A stretch of 64,000 nucleotides of DNA from Caenorhabditis elegans. Lineage: Eukaryota > Nematoda > Chromadorea > Rhabditida > Rhabditidae. The notes under the pieces are model-generated. The model did not search any database and was not told the origin of the DNA. It saw nothing but the letters and a program-made list of their open reading frames with translations. Location of the stretch: the NCBI RefSeq assembly GCF_000002985.6, contig NC_003279.8:8122001-8186000 (forward strand), given 5' to 3'. Every line of letters begins with the position of its first letter. The stretch's first letter is position 1. A program made the position numbers and the translations under genes. Positions 12,144 through 25,504 of this stretch are shown piece after piece.

Positions 12144-12735
12144 ATGTTCCGCCGTATCTTCGACGCTTTCAACTTTATGGGATCCGATGAAGAATCTACT
12201 GCCGCCCCAGTCGATCAAGAAGGGCAAGAGCAACTGATTGATGAGGACGGATGGGTCAACTTCAACCATCCTACAGAATCCGGGGACAGCGACGAATTCG
12301 CATTCATCGAAAATCCGGAGATCCTCGAAATGGGAGACGAGACGACAATTGAGGTGGAGATGAGGACGACGCCTTGTCCAGAAGTTGAAGCGATCAAGAG
12401 ACGGGAAGAATACAATCTTGCGAAGGCTAAGACCGCATTCAGGAATCATTTGGAGTCGGTGGTGAGTTTGGAATTATAATTTTTTTAAATGAAATTAACC
12501 TTTTTTCAATTCAAAACCCTTAACAAAAATATAATTCCAGATGTTCGCCGACCCGGATTCCGGAAAGGATGTTCGAACCTTCAAGTCAACTCATGGTTCC
12601 GGACGTTCTGTGCCAACCGCCTCCGGCTCAATTCGTCGCCTTAATACTCAATCCCAAAGATCTAAGAAGTCCTCCGGAAAGAGCAATGATCGCAAGACGC
12701 ATCGTGTCTCGGATCTTCAGCTCGCCGACGCTTAA
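12144..12735 (+). CDS. TP53INP/DOR-like protein with candidate LIR motif
   Basis: Two exons, 12144-12461 and 12541-12735, join in frame to a 170-residue protein with a canonical 79-bp intron. The start follows an acceptor, ATTTCAG, at about 12114, with a short 5'UTR. The N-terminus begins MFRRIFDAFNF. Residues 31-43, LIDEDGWVNFNHP, place a W-x-x-F core (W37, F40) after acidic residues, the form of an LC3/Atg8-interacting region. Vertebrate TP53INP1/2 and Drosophila DOR have a related acidic-DGW motif near the N-terminus, and a basic tail as here (RSKKSSGKSNDRKTHRVSD). Members of that family act in autophagy and as nuclear co-regulators. I infer a distant relationship from this layout only; the rest of the protein is too divergent to be sure. 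A possible AATAAA lies at 13036-13041. Gene existence is well supported; the family call is moderate. Confidence 0.72.
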
Positions 12736-13788
12736 CTCAACATATTTACTCATTTTTTATTTTCAAATTCTTTCAAAATTTCTCTGAAATTTTTTAACAT
12801 AGAGCTGGTCTCTCTCTCTCTCATTTTTTGTACATTTCGACTAGTGTCTAGTCTTCATTAGACCACCCCAATTTGTATCTATATTTTCAAGGCTGTGCCT
12901 TCCAATCATTCAAAAATACCCACTTTTGTACTTTCACTATGTATTTGTAAAAAATCCCGAATTTTCTTTCAAAAGACACAACAATTGTGCCAACTACTGC
13001 TTCCTTTGCCTTATTTTCTAATATTTTCACCGACCAATAAACTGTTTCGGGAACATGGTTTTTATATTGAAAACTGAAATTAAATAGGGGAAACATATGA
13101 ATTCAAGAATTCTAGTTCTAAATCGAAATGTATTTTTAGTCAATTGTGCATAGTACGTACTGCAAAGAACATCATTTCAGCTAAATTTTTTGCACATTTT
13201 TTAAAAGAAATTTAGTGGGTAGGCGAACATTCTTCAAGCTTTCGGTAGGACATTAGATTTTTAGACAATTTAAATTTTTTCGAGAAAAACAAATAATTTT
13301 GTTGAAAAGTCTAGATTCTGGAAATATGCAAAGCCTTAAGTTAACACTTTTTTGAATAACATATCTAGTTGAAAAAGTGGCATAAAAACTTCAGAACGAT
13401 TTTTTCTAATTGAAAGTGGCCTGGTAAAGTTTTTGACGTCGCCTATTTGGAAGGTTTTTTTTACCAAGTTACATATATTTAATTTGAAAATCCAGTAATA
13501 AGTTAGAGCCCAAATTTTCAGAAGTTACAGTTGGATCAACGAAACATCGCCGAGTTGCCGAGTAGACTTTAACCTCACACCTGTGTATGCCACCTGACTC
13601 TCTCATTTTGTTCACAAAAAAACTGATGTGGGGGCCCAAAGTGTTTCTATCTACCAGATGACATCAACGTTACACCATACGAAAAAATTCACGTGATATT
13701 CACCGGTGGTCATTGGCGAAAAAATAAATAGTATCATTGACTATTTGGTGTTCTGTAATTGTCTATTCCTCTTTTCATTGCTGTCTTG

Positions 13789-13806
13789 CTCTCTCTCTCT
13801 CTCTCT
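13789..13806. repeat. (CT)9 dinucleotide microsatellite
   Basis: Nine uninterrupted CT units followed by GTCTCGTTCTCTC, in the non-coding region 3' of the TP53INP-like gene. Confidence 0.9.
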
Positions 13807-16800
13807 GTCTCGTTCTCTCAGTTTCAAAATTCAAATGTATTCCATGTCCGTATATGTCTGTGTATGTGTGTTTGGGTCCTTATGCGCATATGTCCTTAGA
13901 CCAGATGTGCAAAATGCAAACAAACGGCAAGCTTTTTATTGGTCACGGAAGTCAGTTGTAGTCATATTTTATGAGATGCCACGTGGTCAATTACTAAAAT
14001 GAAGTTTTTTGGAATATTCTAAAATGTAATATTTCACAACTCTGAAAATCTATTGTTATACATATTCTAACTTGAAAATTGAAAATGTGATGGGAAATCG
14101 AGAAGAATCGGAGACGGTTGTGTGTTTGTGTAATAATTACATCATTCATGGAAAGAGTATGAATGGTCTCGACACGCTTTCTGTGGATGATGTAACGTCT
14201 GTCATGGACGAGGAAAAAATGAAAGAAAAAATGAATGGGAACAATGGCGGCAGTTTCTTTTTTGGAAAATGAAAAATGAAAAAAGAACCTTGACTGTGAA
14301 GTTGGACTTGAAACTGAAACTTTAAAAATTGTACAATTTTTAATACCGGGGTAGTAATAAGAACTACTTTGTGTGTAGCTATGATTCGTCTATGACTCCG
14401 ACGCCAGGAACCACTACAACATGTAGGTTCAACTGAACACACGTGGTTAAAATTAATTTCAGCAAGTGACATCTGCCCTCCTGTAATATCTGCCTAATCG
14501 AACGATTTTGACCCACATGTTACGATATACACGCTGAATAGTTCCTAACTATAGGTAAATTTTTTTGCACTCTATTTTTTACATAATTGAATTTTCATGT
14601 GCTTAAACTATAGTTGACAGGATTTGGTGGGTTAGAAAGTGCAGATTGCAATTTTTACGATATGTAGCTCAACAAATCCATAATCTAGGCTTTTCAAAAA
14701 AATATGGTTTTTTTCTCGAAAAAAAATCTGAATTTTTTAAAATCGATTTTGGTGAAAAAACATTTCGAATGTTTTCTTTACAAGGCTACCAAAAGTTTCA
14801 AGAATCTTCGTCTATCCTTGAACACCCATTAAATTTCACTAGAGAACCATCAGAAGGTACCCAGTGGAGGAGCATATCAGATCGATGTTATTTGGTAGTC
14901 TAAATTCAGAAACGATTATCAGTGAATTTTGAGCAACGAATCTCGAGAACCAAGCTCACGGCGCGCTGTCAAATATGGCGACAATGATACTATAACAAAA
15001 CACTGAACGGCCATTTCTCAAAATTCACTTTAGAAGCTCATATCTCCGCGGAAAAAAATGTTGAGTATACCCAATTGATAAATGGAAAACTGATCTTTTA
15101 TAATACCCCATCAAACTTCCTGTTTTTGTTCCTGATTTCATTATGGTTCAATTCATTCATTGTGATTAATTGCTCTTCTAATTTTCTACCACTGTTTTGA
15201 TGTCTCAATTACCGTGTGCACCTGCCTAGGACCCCCTCTGGCGAGCGGCTCTTGACCGAACAACGGACATCAGGCAACATGTCTCGGACAGAATGGCAAA
15301 AGAAGAAGATGACGTGAAAAAGGAGAAGAAGAGAAGATGAATGTGTGATGATGGTTTGCAAGTTACCGATTCGCGTGTCCAGGACAACCAAATCTAATTG
15401 GATGGTGACAAAAAAAATGCTATGGGAAAAAATAATATCGAAAGACGTCTACGTGGGTGATGGGAATGTAGATAAAGTGGACAATAATTTGAATTAATGG
15501 ATTTTGACAGTTACCACATAATTTTCTCTGAATATGTTTGAAGATTGAAAAAAAAAGAAAACGTAGAAAATGGGTAAACCTTAATTTTTGTCCACAGCAA
15601 ATTTAAAGGTTTCGTCAGCGAGAAGTAATAACTAGAGATTTGGATAAAAATAATGTAAAATGTTCTTGAAATTTTGAATTTTTAGTCAGGTTTGGCAATG
15701 TGCCATATTTTCGAAAAATTTAGTTTTTTTGATAAGTTTGGAACACTCTTGCATGTTTGTTGTTTGTGTTTTTATGTTTGAGTACAAATAGTTGAAAAAT
15801 ATCTAAAATATTAAACTGAGACAAAAAATAATTTTTTGGTCGATTCTCAGAACTATTTTAGTAGACATTTTAGTCATTCTAATTTTTGACTGTGAATACA
15901 AATAATAAAAAACTGAATCGTTTTTAAAAATGATATTTATAGTTTCAAAACATATGACATTTTTATCAGTGGCGATACTCCTTAATCTTTCTTTAAAATA
16001 GGTTTATCTAACTTTTTTAAAAAAGTTTAAGCAATTCGACCCAGAGTTCAGAGTTTTGAAAACATTTTTAGCGTAAAAATCTAACAATGTTCAATTCAAA
16101 ATTGCTCAGATATTCGGAACCTGGTACAATTAAAAAGTTTTATTAATTCCTCCTGAACATCTTCGGAGTTTAAAAAAAACCAGACCAATAACGCTATCAA
16201 TAGGAAAAAATAATTTAGGGAAATTAGGGAAAATTGCAATATTATTTCCATATATGTGGTATTCTTAGAACTTGGAACAAAAAGACTTGCCACTACAAGA
16301 AATGCAAGGATAAAATCTATAAATTTCAAGGTTTTTCAATTTTTTTTGTTGGAACATTTTCTCAGTCCTAAGGTCTGCTTATGCACGCGTCGTCAAGTTT
16401 ATCCATTTCATTTTTTGATAATTTGGCGTCACGTATGTTTTTTCCACAATAATTGCAATTTTTGTGACGTCACACTTTCTAAAAATGAGGCTGCCACATG
16501 TCTCAGAGATCAAACGAAAAGACGGTAATCTGAATGTTCATGTGAACTTTATTTGTATGTGAGGTATAGCTTGGTCTTTTGTGCTCTCTCTCTCTCTCCA
16601 TGTGTCCTCCTTTTGACCTCTCTTTAACTCTTTTTGTTCATTTCTCTCTATCTCATCATACATATTATTATTATTTGTTTTGTTTGCAATCTTATTCTCC
16701 TTCTGTCTGTCTCCATCTTTTTTCATTGAAAGACTGCTCGGAAAATAAAGGTGCTAACAACACTGCTCTTGACCCCCTTTCGGGTCAGTGACGTCATGCA

Positions 16801-17472
16801 ATCTTTTGAACACCTCTCTGCCGACCCACCATTTGGATTACTGGCGGTCGGGATGGATTAGATGGATTGAACGGTGGTGACGTGACAATTATAGTAACAG
16901 GGTGGTAATCTAAATATTTAGATTATGAAACAGTTGCCAGCATTACACTAAATTTTGGATGGATTAAGAATTGGATTAGAGAATAATAGGGCTTACTTGG
17001 ATATTGGGAAAAATAACTTTTAAGTGAGGTGTACGTTTTCTAATCAGATGATGGGAGATAAGTAATTTTTATTTAACAATATTATTTTTTTAAATCAATT
17101 TTCGTTGTTAATGAAAAATAAAACTACAAGAAAAACTATTTTTCAAAATAAAATAAAATTATTGATTTTTGTGGGATTTCCCTCAATAGTTTTTGATTCA
17201 ATACTCGACTTTTTTAATATTAAAATGAATAGGAGGATAACCTTTCAGGAAAAAAGTGCCAAAATATACCTGTAAAACATATTGAATATTTTTCAAAATT
17301 TTAATTTAAGCCGCCATTCCTCTACGAATCTTCCACTGTTTGATGTAAACTCCTGTGCTAGCTTTCCAAACCCTTCCCCTGTCTGCCTCATTTGGCGTGA
17401 CCTACCCCTGCCCTGCTCCGAAATTTCAGAAAAGTTTGCCTGGAAGGCATTTTTGTGTCTTAATATAAATCT

Positions 17473-17478
17473 TTTATT
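17473..17478 (-). terminator. Polyadenylation signal of del-4
   Basis: TTTATT on the plus strand reads AATAAA on the minus strand, 27 nt beyond the del-4 stop codon at 17505-17507. A very short 3'UTR is usual in this genome. Confidence 0.65.
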
Positions 17479-17504
17479 CAACGTTTCCCAAAATCGGCAG
17501 AATA

Positions 17505-20500
17505 TCAATCATTAGAATGAGGCTTTGGTGGAACAATATCATGAGCTGTATCCATTTCGTAAAGTTCTGCATTTGCTTTTTGATGTTTCTTCCGCTTCTC
17601 TGCAACTTGATCCACATCATCCTTCAAATAATTAATTTGTAAAGGTGCAATACTATTAAAGTGCTACCTTAGCCTTTTTGATGTCCATTTCAAGTTGTTC
17701 AATTTCTGCTCTTCTAGATTTATGAGTACAACAATAGAAAAAGACAAGAAATATCAAAACAAGATATTCGATTGCAGATATAATACTCATTCCAAGGAAC
17801 AAACCAACTTGACCGCCAACATCAGAAATGAAGTTTACAAACTGAAAATATTCCAATTTTTATGAGTTCCATTTTTAAACTTACCGTATACGCTGGTGAC
17901 TCTGTAAGAACTTGGAAGTTCATTCGTTCATAATATATTTCAATGAGAATGGTGTTTGCTTTATACCAATCAAGACACGATTCTCCTGAAGCATCCCACG
18001 GACCAGATGGACCACCAGGATTGCATTCTGTTGGCTAGAAAAATTAATTTTTACAGAAATATTCAATATAAAAGCACGTACCACATATGAATCGGATGGC
18101 CATTGAGCAGTGGATACAGTTACACCATATGAATCGATTCTGAACCAAATAATATTATTTTGACAACTCATTTACAACTGCTGCCTGTTTTAATAAATAT
18201 TTGAAACATAACCTACTCGCAAGGTTGAGGGCAATCACAATCGGTGAGCACATCGAATTCCGTTGAATCGGCACTATTGATCAAGTCAACACAGTTTACT
18301 GAAACATATAAATAATATAATAGGAAAATTGGTCAGATTTTTTTCAGTTAATGAGCAGATAAAACTTACAATTAGAAAGTGTCTGTACACCGTTATCACA
18401 TGATACATACTGTGTTGTATTTGATGCATGGGAATAAGCAGGATAGTAACATCCACACGATGCAATAATCTTTTCCTGCATACAACTTCTAAAACATGCT
18501 TCAACAGTGTATGTTCCAGTATAATGAGTAGTTTTTAGTTTTGTTTTGGTTGTGCAGCTACCGTAAGGTTTACTAAGACGAGTAGTTTGAACATAACTAA
18601 CACCAAGAGAGGAAGCAGTTCCCGGCGGTGCAAAGTAACCGAATACATCTGAAATAAGATCAAGAATACACTTCTAATGCAATTTGGCAGTTCACCAGGA
18701 TACGGTATTTCATCCTGCATATGAATATCAATGATAACGCCTGAAGCTTCAGTCCATGGAAGATATGTATCTTGATCTGTTCTCATCACCATACGAAGAC
18801 CATAAAGTGGTCCCGCGCGGGAAGAAGAATACATTCCATCAGTGTTAAATTGCAGACAATTTCCGTATGACGGGTTGTAAAAATCGTTAAAGTCACTGGA
18901 AAGTTAAGAATTATCTTTCAGAATTTTGTTTGAAACAAGGGTGCGCGGAAAATATAAAAATATATAGAAAATTTGCCCATATTATTAAAGTTTTACAATT
19001 AATAATTAATTTAAAATGATCACTGAAAATATTTGAATGAATTGAGTCTAATTATATTTATTGGTTTTTTCTTCTCAATAAATGATGATATAAATTGAAA
19101 AAATTGTTATTATTGTTGAAAAAGTTTTTAAAAAAGCGAAAGAGATTCTAAAAATTATGTTTGACAAATTACAACTTTAGATAAGTACAGGTTCATTTCT
19201 ACTTTCCAATAATAATACTCATTATTTTCAAATCAACCACATATTTTCTAAATTTCTACGTTAAGTTTTAATTGCATTATATAAAGCTACACTATTTTAT
19301 CAAAATAAGCAGATTGGTAGACGTAAAGAATTACTGCGAACACAAACTTTAAACGTACGTAATGTTGCATGTTTTTGCATTATACGTGCAACTAACAACC
19401 ATGTCATCATATGAATATGCAATGTCTGCCGCATCCTGAAATTACTCACTTCCTTTGGTTTATCTTCAAAATCTCAAAGAAAAAGAAAGCAATCGATCAT
19501 AAAACACACACAAGAACAATAAAATATTCTCCTAGTTTTTGGATTTTATGTCTTTTCCGAAATGATTATAAACCCCCAATTTCAATTTCGAACATTTATG
19601 TGCTTTTTTGAAGAAACTTGATTTATCGGTCGAAATTTTAGTTCCCGGTGCTCTTTGAGCATCGGAAATTCTGAAACATGTTCAACAAGCTTTGACCTAC
19701 ATTATACTGTTTTTCGTTAAGTCTTTCAGAATACATGAGAGTCCATTTACTAGCTTGTTGCTGCCTATCAGCTGTCAAAGAAGCTGGGAGTCCAAATTGA
19801 GCAGAGCTTGAATCAGAGTTGTAGGCGTCGATCTGGAAAACTGATGCTCTTCTGATAGGTAAGGGATATAAGACGTAGAGATGCAAATTAACGCGTTTTC
19901 TACAACTCCATCACTTTCACTTCAAAAATCAGTCCCTCAAAATCATTTAAAATGTTATTAAAGACTTTGGATTACCAGTGCACTCATATCCGGGTCCACA
20001 CTTTTCGTTTCTGATAGTTTCCATGGATTTAAATGACAAATCGTGACGGTGGGAAATGTCCGTTCGGCAAATTGCAGCTGGAAATTTATGGGTAAAGTGT
20101 GAGAATGCAGGAGCAGTTTCCGTGAGATTTTCAGATGACTTTTTCTACAAATTTAAAAACTTCAAGATCAGTAAAATATTTAGAAAAAACCTAATTACGC
20201 TTTGCCCTGGTAGAATGTCTATTTTAATATCCCCTGTTCGCAAGAGATATATAGTTTTTGTAAGTTTTCTTTACAACAAACCGTAGTTTCCGTATTCACA
20301 CTGAATGATAAATAGTTGGTAAGCAACGTGATGAATTGCCAAATAAAAAGTGCAATGGAAACAACGACGACAAGTATCCAGAATGCTCTGAAATCATTTA
20401 TCATTCTGGGTCATTAATTTCCATGTCTACCTCAACCATCGAGCATTTGCCATTCCAATATGTGGAACTCCATGAGTTGATGTCCAACACGAAAAATCCG

Positions 20501-20537
20501 TGAAAACATACTTCAGGCCGGTCCAAAATACACCCAT
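17505..20537 (-). CDS. del-4: DEL-4, degenerin/ENaC (ASIC-type) sodium channel
   Basis: DEG/ENaC channels are trimeric, amiloride-sensitive cation channels of the plasma membrane; DEL-4 is a C. elegans member. Twelve minus-strand exons join in phase: 20537-20431, 20387-20282, 20077-19976, 19832-19701, 19435-19359, 18895-18696, 18648-18370, 18298-18217, 18139-18082, 18034-17885, 17841-17668, 17621-17505, giving 527 residues, normal for the family. Visible landmarks are the N-terminal His-Gly gating motif (H22-G23, in TSTHGVPHI), TM1 in residues 38-60, the post-TM1 signature TFPTVTICHLNPW near 78, the cysteine-rich ectodomain (SCTYNAKTC, PSYGNCLQFN, CFRSCMQEKI, CGCYYP, DCDCPQPC), and pore/TM2 GGQVGLFLGMSIISAIEY with filter G-M-S at 448-450. 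Intron 6 is only 47 bp. The start codon abuts an acceptor (AAATTGCAG/ATG), so trans-splicing or an upstream exon is possible. The last acceptor (ATTTGAAG) is weak. The gene name is from memory. Confidence 0.93.
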
Positions 20538-23500
20538 CTGCAATTTTATTTTAATTTATTTCCAATCAACCTTTGTCACAAGGCATTCCACGTCATAATT
20601 AAGGTAGAAAAATGCCACACCATCTTTAAACTGTGATCAAGTTCCCAAGGATATTTTGTTTTAAAAATCTTCTTTTCCAAATAGATTCCCAATTTCCTAT
20701 TTTTGCCCATTAGAGAAATACAATACTTTGTATTCGTCGGTTTAAAGTCACATGGACAATGGGTAGGAAAAGTTTTAGAGTTCATTTCTGTTGTGCTAAA
20801 ATGACCAAATATAATAGTGAAGCTTTTCAAATACATTTATAAATTTTATTATGCACTTACTCAGTTTTTTCCAGTTAGAATTTTTTCATCAAAACAAATT
20901 TAATATGTTTTAATTTTGTTTTCACTATTTGTATCTAAACATTGTAGGAGTCAAAAATTTGTCAATTTGCCAAAACTTTGACTGAAAGTTTTCAAAAACA
21001 TATACAATTTTCGGTGAAAAATTTAAGTATTATTAGAAACCGCATCTGGTGGTATTTTGCCTTTGTTCCATCTAAAAATTATATTAATGATTTGAAGATA
21101 ATTTGATAATATCAAAAACATTTTAATTGAACTACATACGTTTTGATTATTTTCTTTAAGTTTCTACTCACAAAGTGTACGTTTGAAAAAAACTGATACT
21201 ATCTAGATTTCAACCATTCTCCGGAAAATTAATATATGTTTATTTGTCGTTTCTGATCAAACAGTTCTGTTTCTCGAGATGTGAGAATTCTATTTTTATT
21301 TTCAACCGTAACAATTTTCAAGAAGCCAAACTAGCAAATACTAATCATTTTGAAAGTCCAAAATATCATAACTCATACATATTTATCATATGATCTATGA
21401 CATATCAACATTTAATTTATGACTTTTTCATTTAAGGCTTCTCTTTTCCTTCTATCTTTCAATCATCGATCATATGATAAAGCTAATATTTAAAGGCAAT
21501 TCTAGCAAATATTTTGTGTAATTTGGTACTTACAGTTGAAAGCATTCCAAATTCCCTATCATAGTAGAAATCAGTTTATGATTTATCTGCCAAGTTAAAA
21601 AATCAAATTCCCAATTCAAAGTATTCCCTGAACAAGCACTAATTAGAGATACGAGGAACCCTTTCTTCCCTTCTTCAATTCTCATTAGGATATTTTAGAT
21701 TCTGGAAATATGAGCATTTTGAGCTCCGTGAGCAGCACGGAATAGAGCATAATTATTTAATGATTTACGAGGTCCTAGCAGTAATATCTTACATTTCAGA
21801 ATTGTATATAGCCAGCTTTTTTTGTTAAATCTTTCTGTTTCAACCAAAACTCTTGTGACTAAGCTCGTGATCTCGTTATTATACATTTTTATAATTCTTT
21901 CTTGAATTTTCGATTTTTTAATTTAGAAGATAAGAAAGGGTTTTTTGTTTCATAAGTTGTTCGTTTTTAAGTAGTACTTGGAAATCTTCAAGTGTAGATT
22001 TATTACTAGAAAGTCAGAAAACAAGATCTAAAATAAGAAATGTTAAAAATGTTGACAAGGAAGTAGTGTGGGTGGAGATTTATGATGTCTACATTTGGAA
22101 TGGATCTCATATACTGTGTTCATTGGTGAAATAATTTTCTTTTTTCTTGGCGCCTTTGCTCCTCAAACTGTGATGTTAGAAAGCACTTCACCACTTCGAA
22201 ACTATTTTTTAAATTTATTATTATGTCAGAAATAGCAACAATCTTCTATCGTCTAATATCTACACTAACCAAAAATATTTTTTCTTATTTCAAAACCTAA
22301 TCAGTGAGCGAATTCCGAGAAATAATTCTTCCCACACGGATATGTTTTTAATGAAAACCAACTAAGATATTTAGGAGATTATATCAATCAATTTATTTTT
22401 TCTCGTTTTCAGTTTTCATTCAAAGTTTGCTGATTAGTTTCTTCATTCAATACTTCAAGGCTAGAGTGGTTTATAAATGATAACATTCAGTAATGCCAAA
22501 AATTGAAAAAATCAAGATGAAACTATTCTGAGTAGAAACAGCTCAATGTAACAACAAAAGTATTTTAGCATAACTGTGGACTTTCAAATGAGTACTATGC
22601 CATTCGAAAGAAATTGTTTTCAATCGATCACTACAAAAATGTAATTGCTGTGAAGCACTTTGAACGAGGTATATTTAGATTTGGTATGTTTATATGCAGT
22701 TTCTCACTTCAAGGCCCGAAACTTTGATCCTAACTACGGGAATCTTATTGAAAATATGTTTTGTTAAATTAGAAACATGAATTCATTTGAAATCGACAAA
22801 GCGCAAATACAAATATCCATATACATTTAATTGTACAGGTACTTATAATCAAGATATCTACTGTAAATTGGCAACAGATATATTAATTTGCATTTATCAA
22901 GTTCACCAGTTCTTGAGTTGCCACTTTAATTTTTGAAATTCCAAAAAACCATGAAGAATTCCTTTCCAAAAATCCACATGAAAAACCAAAAACCATTCAG
23001 TTTGTGTTAATGTGCTCTTTTCACTTTACGATGTCAGTCCCTTCCCAACTTCTTCTTTCTATGGGCAACCACCTATTTCGAAAGAAAAACTGACAGAAAA
23101 GAAACGGAGCCGCTTAATGGATAATTGCCACGTTCTTTTTCATTTTTTCAAATTATACATAAATTGAGTGGGTGGAGAGGATAAGGAAGCTATTGAACTT
23201 TTCATTGGGCATAATTTTTCTCAATAGAAAATTTGCATCAATTGTGTAAAAAGTCGAGGGAGATTTCAATATTTAATGAAATATTTTCTAGTTGCCTAGC
23301 AGTTTTTATATGAAGATATATCACCTGCAAAATCGTCCTAATATTTCCAAAAACTTTCAACATATAATTTGGAGTTGAACTTAACAAAAACACTAAACTT
23401 TCATACTTGGAACATTTTTTCTGAGAATTTTCTTTTAATTATCTTGGATTATCTAGATTCTGTTCCTTCTTTCCAATGTTTTTGTTTTCCATCCATACAC

Positions 23501-25504
23501 AAATGATGCTTTTTAGAATGTCCGGAAAGTGACAGAAATTCGACTTTAAGTTATGTTTGGTGGCGGTTTAACATAGTAGTTGTTTTTACAAAATCAGCCC
23601 CTTTCTGCTCCCCGGTTTCAATCCAAAAAAAGCAGCTTTTCCATCTTTATAACCTAGAAGAAAATTGCTTTTTGATTCAAAAAATGTATCAACGGAAAAT
23701 AAAAAGAGTTGATTAGAAATGTAGTGGCGAGCACAATTCTAACATAAATTGGACCTAGATTACCTAGAAGTCGAGAATATTCCAGTGTCTGGGGATTTAA
23801 CGTTTCGATTTTCAGCATCTAAGTCTGCAGAAAATGACGTATAGGTTGCTAATTCTAGGACGAAGTATACATGGAAATCGGATCCTAAAGTTATTTTTCT
23901 TCTAATTTATCTAGTTTTCGTGTAGCGGAGAGTCGTAAAAACTGACATATCGGTAGATGAAAAATATCGGCTTTAAATATTTTGGAAAGTTCCCTGATTC
24001 AGTGACAAATTCAAGCAAAATAGAAAACAGTATGTAGATGTTTTTCCACACTAAGGTAGAATATTCCAAATTCATATATAAAAAATACTATCTAGAAAAG
24101 AATTACCGTAATGCTTAAACCAGCCTTGCAATTTTCAATTGATCTGTAGGGCTGCAAGATTAGTAGAAGCTAAAAGATTTCAAAAATCTTTGGTACAAAT
24201 TTGAATTCATGCCAACTAAAGCTCACGAATGTTAAAACTTTCTATTATTTCGACTGGTCTCACGGCATGCCAAGACTCTTAGAGATCATACTACAAATTG
24301 ATTCAGACTAACGTTCTCACTTTCTTAAAGTATTTACAAATTATTTTTCGATTCGTTCAACCTAAATAAAAAATCTGTTCCACTTCCAAATCCAATCCTA
24401 TCCCTCTATTTTTCCTGGATTAATATATTACAGGCGGAGAGAAAATGTTGCATTGTTTACTTGAACTTATCAAAAATACATCTTCGTAATATGTTTTTCT
24501 AATCCTTCCAATAATCTTTTAATATTAATTTTGTAGCCTTCCCATAATGTCAGATATACTTATTGACGTCAGTTCCCTCCTGTTTCCCACTTAAGCTTTC
24601 TCGTTTTTGAACTTTTATTACGTGAGGTATTTGGGTTTTCCAGTTACTCTTTTTAAAGTAATTTTCCACCGTATTGGATAGATTACTAAATGGTTCAACT
24701 TTCGCGGAAAGAAAAGTAGGAGAATATGAAAAATGTGATGCGTTACGTCACACTTATGTATTCTGGAATGAAAAAGCTAGACCACCTACACATATTTCTA
24801 AGATGAATGTTTTTTACAACTGGGCTTCCTATTTCTGATTCTAGAATTCAGAGGATTTAGTACTTTACTGTGTCGTGCTCAAGAATAACCATTTTTCAAT
24901 CGACTGAAAATAGTGAAATATAGAAATTCAAAAAATGCTAATATTTTAAGAACACTGGCTTAAAATTACCGTAAAATTTCCGGCTTTTCGGTTGATCTAA
25001 TATCCGCCCTGATTCTGATAGAAATTTTTTGCCCCAAAACTTTTTTTAGGCATGCGAGGCTCATATACCTGTGACTACCCAAAAACACCCATGTACGTGA
25101 TTTTAACAAAATACAACAAGATCTATTTTTCTGCAATATCCAAACGTGTGAAAATTAGTATCTAGAGTACACCCAAAGCACATTTCAGGAATCTTTTTGA
25201 TTTATTTTAAAAAATCCTTTTGGTCCACTTCTTACCACTGAAGATTCCAGACTTTTCCTTGACATCATGTGAATTCTGAGGCCTTCAGTTAGTCATACAA
25301 ATATCTTCTCAAATTCATGAGACTCCGCCTACTTTCTGAGCATTCTCTGTGTGTGTTTTCTCTAATTCTCTTTCTGTCTCTTGATTTCACATTCTATTTG
25401 ATTCCCTCAACATAAAAAAGGTTCAGATTGCTCGAAAGGCTCCGCCCACATTTTGCCTTGGCGTCGCCACTATTCCAAAATAAAGCTCATTTTAATTTAA
25501 CACA
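20538..25504. other. Divergent intergenic region of del-4 and ins-18
   Basis: About 5 kb lie between the oppositely oriented starts of del-4 and ins-18. I find no convincing gene. The open frame at 20576-20836 on the minus strand directly upstream of del-4 could be 5'UTR or an alternative first exon but has no DEG/ENaC character. A degenerate copy of the palindromic element lies at 24104-24165. The last 200 bp before ins-18 are CT/TG-rich and probably promoter-proximal. The length suggests room for neuronal enhancers. Confidence 0.55.
24104..24165. repeat. Degenerate fragment of the palindromic element
   Basis: It begins TACCGTA and then shows TTTTCAATTGATCTGTAGGGCTGCAAGATTAGTAG, alignable by eye with the inside of the element at 9766-9918 (TTTTCAATTGACCCGTAGG followed by GGTGCAAGACTAATAG). 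The right terminus is missing. Confidence 0.6.

Larger units (their letters stand above)
12736..17504. other. Non-coding region between the TP53INP-like gene and del-4
   Basis: About 4.8 kb between the 3' ends of two convergent genes, with no supported gene. It contains a (CT)9 run at 13789-13806, other CT-rich tracts near 16580-16700, and scattered AT-rich sequence. Several open frames here are low-complexity or lack splice signals. The frame at 14072-14272 starts with a plausible ATG but matches no family I know. Confidence 0.55.

Noticed and set aside
14072..14272. Plus-strand frame beginning MKIENVMGNREESETVV
   Set aside because: More protein-like than most, but no acceptor before it, no partner exon and no family match; too weak to annotate.
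19638..19700. Extension of del-4 exon 4 through the donor at 19700
   Set aside because: It ends in a stop soon after and lacks the conserved cysteines; splicing to 19435-19359 supplies SCTYNAKTC in phase.
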